From Curtobacterium sp. MCPF17_052 (lineage in GTDB: Bacteria > Actinomycetota > Actinomycetes > Actinomycetales > Microbacteriaceae): DNA of 37,147 bases. The DNA lies in NCBI RefSeq assembly GCF_003234085.1, contig NZ_QKSD01000018.1, positions 1-37,147 on the forward strand, given 5' to 3'. Shown one piece after another: positions 32,745 to 37,147 of the stretch. The notes beneath the pieces were generated by a model, which was given only the letters and a program-made list of their open reading frames with translations, ran no database searches and was not told the DNA's origin. Position numbers and translations under genes: made by a program. Numbering within the stretch: the first letter of the stretch is position 1; every line of letters begins with the position of its first letter.

Positions 32745-33710
32745 TCAGGCTCCGATCTCACGCTTGGCGGCAGCGCGCTCGACGAGCTGCCGGATGACCG
32801 CGATGGCGACGATCACGATGAACAGCAGGACCGACGCAGCCGAGGCGGCGCCGAGCCGGTTGTCGGTGAACCCGACACCGGTGATGAGCTGCAGCGAGAC
32901 CTGGGTCGAGATGCCCGGACCGCCGTTCGTCATCAGGTAGACCTGGTCGAAGATCTTCAGGCTCGCGATGATCTGCAGCAGGATGACGAGCGTCGTCGTG
33001 CGACCGAGCAGCGGCAGGGTGATCGACTTGATCTGCTGCCAGTTCGAGGCACCGTCGACGGCGGCGGCCTCGTACAACTCGCGGGGGATCTCCTGCAGGC
33101 CGGCCAGGTACAGCACGAAGTTGAAGCCGAGCGTCCACCAGACCGTGGCGATGGCGACGCCGATCATCGCCGTGTTCGGGCTGGACAGCATGCCGGAACC
33201 CGGGGTCAGACCGATCGCGGACTGGATCGTCGCGAACAGGCCGGTGGCCGGCGTGAAGATGAACACCCAGATCAGCGAGATCGTCGCGGACGGCAGGATG
33301 AACGGCAGGAAGAACGCCAGGCGGAAGAACCACTGGCCCTTGTTCATCCGGTTCGTCAGCACCGCGAAGACGAACGCCAGGATCACCAGCGGCGGTGTCG
33401 TGTACAGCGTGAACTGCAGCGTGTGCCAGAGCGAGGACCAGAAGTCGGAGCGTCCGAGCATCTCGGCGTAGTTCGCGAACCCGGCGAAGCTGCCGAGGCC
33501 GGTGCGGACGGTCGAGGTGTTGAAGAAGCTCGTGACGATCATCCAGATCGTCGGGCCGAGCAGGAAGGCCACGTAGAACAGGCCGAAGGGGGCGAGGAAG
33601 AGCCACCCGCTGCGGCCCTGCCCGCGGGTGAGGCTGGTCCGGTAGGAGCGGCGCGGCCGCGGCGCGAGGGTCGCGTCCGTCGGCCGGTCGAGAACTGGTG
33701 CTGTGGTCAC
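32745..33710 (-). CDS. Sugar ABC transporter permease (MalF type)
   Basis: A 321-residue carbohydrate permease. The N-terminal helix segment GWLFLAPFGLFYVAFLLGP and the EAA loop EAAAVDGASNWQQIKSITLP are diagnostic. GTG start at 33710, with AAAGG about ten bases upstream. It forms a heterodimer with the permease encoded next. Second gene of the operon after the binding lipoprotein, from which it is separated by 69 bases. Confidence 0.94.
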   Translation of the reverse strand: MTTAPVLDRPTDATLAPRPRRSYRTSLTRGQGRSGWLFLAPFGLFYVAFLLGPTIWMIVTSFFNTSTVRTGLGSFAGFANYAEMLGRSDFWSSLWHTLQFTLYTTPPLVILAFVFAVLTNRMNKGQWFFRLAFFLPFILPSATISLIWVFIFTPATGLFATIQSAIGLTPGSGMLSSPNTAMIGVAIATVWWTLGFNFVLYLAGLQEIPRELYEAAAVDGASNWQQIKSITLPLLGRTTTLVILLQIIASLKIFDQVYLMTNGGPGISTQVSLQLITGVGFTDNRLGAASAASVLLFIVIVAIAVIRQLVERAAAKREIGA

Positions 33711-33779
33711 GTCATCGTGCCTTTCGCGCGGTGTTCACGTTGTTCGTGGTGTGCAGGTGGCCGGTGGTCGCGTGCCCGG

Positions 33780-35141
33780 TCACAGCGGGCTCGGGGTGTT
33801 CAGGTAGGTGGCCAGCTGGCTCTTGATCGCGCTGAGTGCCTGCGCGGGACTCGAGCTGCCCTGCTGGACGAGTGCGAGCTGTGCGCCGACCGTGCCCTCG
33901 AAGGTGGAGCCCGACCCGCCGTACCAGGCGGCGTCGTCGAAGACCGCGGTCTCGGCGGCGGCGGCGTAGTTCGACTGCGGCTTGAGGTCCTTGTACTGGG
34001 TGCTGTCGAACGTGGGCATGTAGGCCGGGACGTGCCCGCCCTCTGCCCAGGTCAGGCTCTGCTCGAGCATCTGCTTGATGAACAGCATGGCGGCCTTCTT
34101 CTGCGCCGGGGAGCGGTCCTTCTTCGGCAGGATGAACGTGTGCGAGTCGGCCTGGGTGGCGGGCTTGTCGTAGAGCGTCGGGATCGGCGCCATGCCGAAC
34201 TTCAGCCCCTTGATCGACTGGGCCGTGCTGATCTCCCATTCGCCCTGCATGAAGAAGCCGGCCTTGCCGTCGAACATCAGCGACTGTGCGGTGGCGTAGT
34301 CCAGGGCCTTGTTCATCCAGCCCTGCTTCACCCACTTCTGCGTGCGGCTGGTGACCTCGTTGTAGGCGTCCTCGTTGACGGTGAGCTTCCCGCCGCCGTC
34401 GCTGATGAACGGCGTCGCGCCGTCGATCTGGTTGTACATCGTCCAGAAGAACCGCCACGGGGTCGCGGTCTCGGGGACGACGTTGGCGACGTTGAGCGCG
34501 GTGCCGCCGGTGACCTTCGACACGGCCGCCAGCGCGCTCTCGAACGCGTCCATGCCGTCGAGGCTCTTCAGCTCGCCGTTGCTGTCGAGCAGCCCCGCCT
34601 TCTGGCAGACGTCGACGTTGTAGAACAGCACGAACGGGTGCGTGTCGAGCGGGATCGCGATGTTGGCGCCGTCGGTCTTCTGCGCGGCCCAGGCCTTCTG
34701 GTTGAAGTCGCTGGCCTTCAGTCCCACGCCGGCCAGGTCCTCTGCCGTGATCGGGTCCAGCAGGTCGCCGTCCCAGAGCGGCTTCGCCCGGGTCAGGTGG
34801 GCGATCGCGACGTCCGGCGGCTTGTTCCCGACGGTCGCGAGTGTCAGCTTCGAGTAGTACGGGTTGCCCCAGGCGAACGTGGTCGCCTGCAGGGCGGACG
34901 AGCCGCCGTGCTGCTTGGCGTAGCCGTCCTCCATCGCCTGCATGCGGACACCGTCGCCACCGCCGAAGAGGTTCCAGAAGACCAGGGTCTCGGGGTTGAG
35001 GGCACTGCCGGCGAGACCGGCCGAGAGCGGGCTCGAGCACGCGGCGAGGGGGAGGACCGTGGCGGCCGCCGCTCCGGCGGCGAGCAGGCTCCTGCGGGTG
35101 AACGTTGACCCGCGGAGGGGTGGGACGGATCGGTTCGGCAT
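33780..35141 (-). CDS. Sugar-binding lipoprotein of ABC importer
   Basis: A 453-residue extracellular solute-binding protein (family 1, MalE-like). The N-terminus combines a twin-arginine-like FTRRSLLAAG (Arg16-Arg17) with a lipobox LAAC (Cys35), so it may be exported folded and then lipidated. The binding fold shows ETLVFWNLFGGGDGVRM at the start and FFMQGEWEIS in the middle. GGAG precedes the ATG by about eight bases. First gene of the operon; no ATPase gene is present, so a shared MsmK-type ATPase elsewhere must serve it. Its leader carries a nine-base inverted repeat (35170-35178/35193-35201). Confidence 0.93.
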   Translation of the reverse strand: MPNRSVPPLRGSTFTRRSLLAAGAAAATVLPLAACSSPLSAGLAGSALNPETLVFWNLFGGGDGVRMQAMEDGYAKQHGGSSALQATTFAWGNPYYSKLTLATVGNKPPDVAIAHLTRAKPLWDGDLLDPITAEDLAGVGLKASDFNQKAWAAQKTDGANIAIPLDTHPFVLFYNVDVCQKAGLLDSNGELKSLDGMDAFESALAAVSKVTGGTALNVANVVPETATPWRFFWTMYNQIDGATPFISDGGGKLTVNEDAYNEVTSRTQKWVKQGWMNKALDYATAQSLMFDGKAGFFMQGEWEISTAQSIKGLKFGMAPIPTLYDKPATQADSHTFILPKKDRSPAQKKAAMLFIKQMLEQSLTWAEGGHVPAYMPTFDSTQYKDLKPQSNYAAAAETAVFDDAAWYGGSGSTFEGTVGAQLALVQQGSSSPAQALSAIKSQLATYLNTPSPL

Positions 35142-35222
35142 GGCATCACTCCATCGGGACGGGCCGAAGCGGGACGTCATCCGGGGAGGAAGGACGTCCC
35201 GATCGCGGGGCGTCGGTGCCCC

Positions 35223-35234
35223 GTGAGCGCTCAC
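35223..35234. promoter_or_regulatory. LacI-type operator near the ABC-operon promoter
   Basis: Perfect palindrome GTGAGCGCTCAC, a classic LacI-family shape with a central GC. On the minus strand it immediately follows a -10-like TAACGT, so binding would block the sugar-importer promoter. An identical copy lies at 35304-35315. Confidence 0.75.
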
Positions 35235-35265
35235 GTTAGCGCCGCGCCGACCTGCGCGCCAGCCC

Positions 35266-35294
35266 TTCCGTCCCGTGTCGACACCCGATACCGT
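35266..35294 (+). promoter_or_regulatory. Candidate arabinofuranosidase promoter with palindromic spacer
   Basis: A -35-like TTCCGT (35266-35271) and -10-like TACCGT (35289-35294) are separated by 17 bases. Inside the spacer lies the perfect palindrome GTGTCGACAC (35275-35284). The start point would fall near 35301, just before the second operator. Confidence 0.5.
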
Positions 35295-35303
35295 TTCCCG
35301 TAG

Positions 35304-35315
35304 GTGAGCGCTCAC
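35304..35315. promoter_or_regulatory. LacI-type operator at the arabinofuranosidase start site
   Basis: A second exact copy of GTGAGCGCTCAC, centred 81 bases from the first and overlapping the expected transcription start of the GH51 gene. Two sites could allow a repressor tetramer to loop the divergent promoters. Confidence 0.75.
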
Positions 35316-35371
35316 TTCCGTGACAACGCGGAACACCCGTGCTCGACGCACAGCCTGATCGAAGGAGATCC

Positions 35372-36874
35372 ATGCCCCGCACACACCTCGTCCTCGACTC
35401 CGCGTTCACGGTGGGCCCCGTGCGACGCCGACTGTTCGGGGGCTTCGTCGAACACCTCGGCCGCCACGTCTACGACGGCATCCACGAACCCGCGCACGAG
35501 TCGGCCGACGAGCACGGCTTCCGCAAGGACGTCATCGAACTCGTCAAGGAGCTCGGCGTCACGACCATCCGCTACCCCGGCGGCAACTTCGTCTCCGGCT
35601 ACAAGTGGGAGGACGGCGTCGGACCGGTCGAGCAGCGTCCCCGCCGACTCGACCTGGCGTGGCACTCGACCGAGACGAACGAGGTCGGCCTGCACGAGTT
35701 CCAGCAGTGGCTCGACTCGGTGGGCTCGGAGCTCATGCTCGCCGTGAACCTCGGCACCCGCGGGGCCGCCGAGGCGATCGAGCTGCTCGAGTACGCGAAC
35801 ATCCCGGGTGGCACCGCCCGCTCCGAGGAGCGCAAGGCCAACGGCCGCGAGGAGCCCTTCGGCATCACCATGTGGTGCCTCGGCAACGAGATGGACGGCC
35901 CGTGGCAGCTCGGCCACAAGAACGCCGAGGACTACGGCAAGCTCGCCGCGATGACCGCCAAGGCGATGCGGCAGATCCAGCCCGACCTCGAGCTCGTCGC
36001 CTGCGGGTCCTCCGGAGCGTCGATGCCGACGTTCGGCGAGTGGGAGCGCACCGTCCTCGAGCACGCGTACGAGGACGTCGACTACATCTCCGCGCACGCC
36101 TACTACGAGGAGGACCAGGACCTCACCTCGTTCCTCGCCTCCGGCGCCAACATGGACCACTTCATCAAGACGGTGACGACCGCCGCGGACCACGTCCAGG
36201 CCCACAAGGGCTCCGACAAGCGGATCGACATCTCGTTCGACGAGTGGAACGTGTGGTCGATCACGAAGTGGGAGGCGATGGCGAAGACGTTCACGCTCGA
36301 GGACTGGCCGGTCGCCCCGCGCCTCCTGGAGGACGTCTACACCGTCGCCGACGCCGTCGTCCTCGGTGGGCTGCTCATCTCGCTCCTGCGGCACGCCGAC
36401 CGTGTCGCGTCGGCGTCGATCGCACAGCTCGTCAACGTGATCGGCCCGATCATGACCGAGCCCGGTGGCGAGGCCTGGCGCCAGACCACGTTCTTCCCGT
36501 TCTCGGTCACCTCGCGCCTGGCCCACGGCACCTCGCTCAACGTCGTCGCCTCGGGTGACACCGTCGACGGTGGCAAGCACGGCACCGTCCCGGTCGTCGA
36601 CTCGGCCGCCACGGTCGAGGACGGCCGCGCAGCGGTGTTCCTCGTCAACCGCCACCAGACCGAGAGCACGACGGTCACCATCGACCTGGCCGGGCTCGAC
36701 GTCGACGGTGAGGTGCACGCGGAGGGCATCTGGGACGATGACCTGCACGCCGTGAACGACCTGTCGAACACCTCCCGCGTCGGCCTGCGGACCAACGAGT
36801 CCGTCCGCCGCGAGGGTGACACGATCACGATCGAGCTGCCGCCGGTCTCCTGGACGGCGCTCTCGATCGGGTAG
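35372..36874 (+). CDS. GH51 alpha-L-arabinofuranosidase
   Basis: A 500-residue glycoside hydrolase family 51 enzyme releasing L-arabinose from arabinan or arabinoxylan oligomers. The catalytic acid/base Glu173 is in GNEMDGPW and the nucleophile Glu291 in DEWNVW. RLFGGFVEHLGRHVYDGI at the N-terminus and RYPGGNF are also family marks. There is no signal peptide, so it acts inside the cell on imported oligosaccharides. This fits the divergent importer. GAAGGAG precedes the ATG at 35372. Paired LacI-type operators upstream imply sugar-induced expression. Confidence 0.96.
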   Translation: MPRTHLVLDSAFTVGPVRRRLFGGFVEHLGRHVYDGIHEPAHESADEHGFRKDVIELVKELGVTTIRYPGGNFVSGYKWEDGVGPVEQRPRRLDLAWHSTETNEVGLHEFQQWLDSVGSELMLAVNLGTRGAAEAIELLEYANIPGGTARSEERKANGREEPFGITMWCLGNEMDGPWQLGHKNAEDYGKLAAMTAKAMRQIQPDLELVACGSSGASMPTFGEWERTVLEHAYEDVDYISAHAYYEEDQDLTSFLASGANMDHFIKTVTTAADHVQAHKGSDKRIDISFDEWNVWSITKWEAMAKTFTLEDWPVAPRLLEDVYTVADAVVLGGLLISLLRHADRVASASIAQLVNVIGPIMTEPGGEAWRQTTFFPFSVTSRLAHGTSLNVVASGDTVDGGKHGTVPVVDSAATVEDGRAAVFLVNRHQTESTTVTIDLAGLDVDGEVHAEGIWDDDLHAVNDLSNTSRVGLRTNESVRREGDTITIELPPVSWTALSIG

Positions 36875-36918
36875 ACGCCTCGGCGCGCGCTGCGAGCGGC
36901 GAGCGTCGAGTGAGCAGA

Positions 36919-36950
36919 GGACGCCGGGTCCCTTCGGGGGCCCGGCGTCC
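36919..36950 (+). terminator. UUCG-loop terminator after the arabinofuranosidase
   Basis: GGACGCCGGG and CCCGGCGTCC form the outer stem (36919-36928/36941-36950). It continues inward to a CTTCGG loop, giving about 14 pairs capped by the stable UUCG tetraloop, followed by TTCT. Confidence 0.88.
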
Positions 36951-36997
36951 TTCTCGTGTCCGGCGGGGCCGGGGCCGGCGCGTCTTGCGTGTCCGGC

Positions 36998-37042
36998 GGG
37001 ACCGGCGCGGCGGGGACCGGCGCGGCGGGGACCGGCGCGGCG
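36998..37042. repeat. 15-bp unit repeated three times in tandem
   Basis: Three exact consecutive copies of GGGACCGGCGCGGCG lie between the terminator and the window end. Related but diverged sequence (GTGTCCGGCGGGGCCGG) precedes them from about 36957. I see no gene in 36875-37147. Confidence 0.85.
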
Positions 37043-37046
37043 GGTG

Positions 37047-37110
37047 CGTTTCGCGCTGGGCGACACATTTCGGGTTGGTTGCCGCGCGGCCTGTCGCTGG
37101 GCGCGAAACG
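37047..37110. repeat. Imperfect 19-bp inverted repeat
   Basis: CGTTTCGCGCTGGGCGACA (37047-37065) and TGTCGCTGGGCGCGAAACG (37092-37110) are complementary at 16 of 19 positions. The three central mismatches exist because TGG is kept in the same orientation in both arms. It may be an intergenic repeat element or the terminator of a gene beyond the window. Confidence 0.6.
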
Positions 37111-37147
37111 CGGCTGGCCGGGAGGCGCGTGTCGGGCGCGCCCCGTT

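Noticed and set aside
32547..35108. 853-codon open frame on the plus strand
   Set aside because: Antisense to the sugar ABC operon, whose three proteins are unmistakable.
35312..37066. 584-codon open frame on the minus strand
   Set aside because: Antisense to the GH51 gene with its two catalytic Glu residues in place; the composition is that of a shadow frame.
1..37147. tRNA, rRNA, CRISPR array, transposase or phage genes
   Set aside because: I looked for cloverleaf-like, regularly spaced repeat and integrase/transposase signatures by eye and found none.

Overview
The window reads as chromosomal DNA of a high-GC actinobacterium. Several genes start with GTG, and one with TTG. Genes are tightly packed, often with four-base ATGA/GTGA stop-start overlaps. 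Several transcripts look leaderless, and there are DtxR-type iron boxes and a class-E sortase-like signal (LAFTG). Together these fit Microbacteriaceae, and my best guess is Curtobacterium or a near relative. That assignment is inference. I see no rRNA, tRNA, CRISPR array, insertion sequence, phage or plasmid gene, so this looks like ordinary, metabolically rich chromosome.

Layout. (1) 1-1619: an upstream region without a recognised gene, a manganese exporter (mntP) and an unknown protein. (2) 1623-8992: a divergent purine-catabolism locus. The leftward operon makes a xanthine dehydrogenase (separate FAD subunit, fused 2Fe-2S/molybdopterin subunit) and its XdhC maturation factor. The rightward operon makes OHCU decarboxylase, HIU hydrolase, urate oxidase and a MobA-like molybdenum-cofactor nucleotidyltransferase. 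Together they would take hypoxanthine/xanthine to allantoin. (3) 9051-10907: an Old Yellow Enzyme, a small Cys-rich protein and an OhrR-like MarR regulator with two matching palindromes upstream. (4) 11100-14511: a TetR regulator and an MMPL exporter with a long coiled coil. (5) 14760-16112: two small coupled ORFs, a MarR regulator and a small membrane protein. (6) 16290-19074: an epoxide hydrolase divergent from a MarR regulator and an NmrA-like reductase, with a dense operator between them.

(7) 19232-25370: a 1334-residue, probably cell-wall-anchored carbohydrate-active enzyme, then a LacI regulator and an overlapping class A beta-lactamase lipoprotein. (8) 25456-30451: a ferric-siderophore uptake locus (binding lipoprotein, ATPase, two permeases) divergent from a siderophore-interacting flavoprotein, with two iron boxes. 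(9) 30485-31713: an unknown lipoprotein and a VOC-family protein. (10) 31829-36874: a sugar ABC importer without its own ATPase, divergent from a GH51 arabinofuranosidase, with two identical LacI-type palindromes between them. (11) 36875-37147: a UUCG-loop terminator, a 15-bp tandem repeat and an imperfect inverted repeat.

Convergent gene pairs are mostly separated by long hairpin terminators. Two of these, at 25402-25439 and 31749-31796, share an identical 38-base perfect palindrome. The most unusual content is the surface enzyme at 19232-23236, whose catalytic family I could not assign. The many self-symmetric promoter elements give specific, testable regulator-operator pairs.
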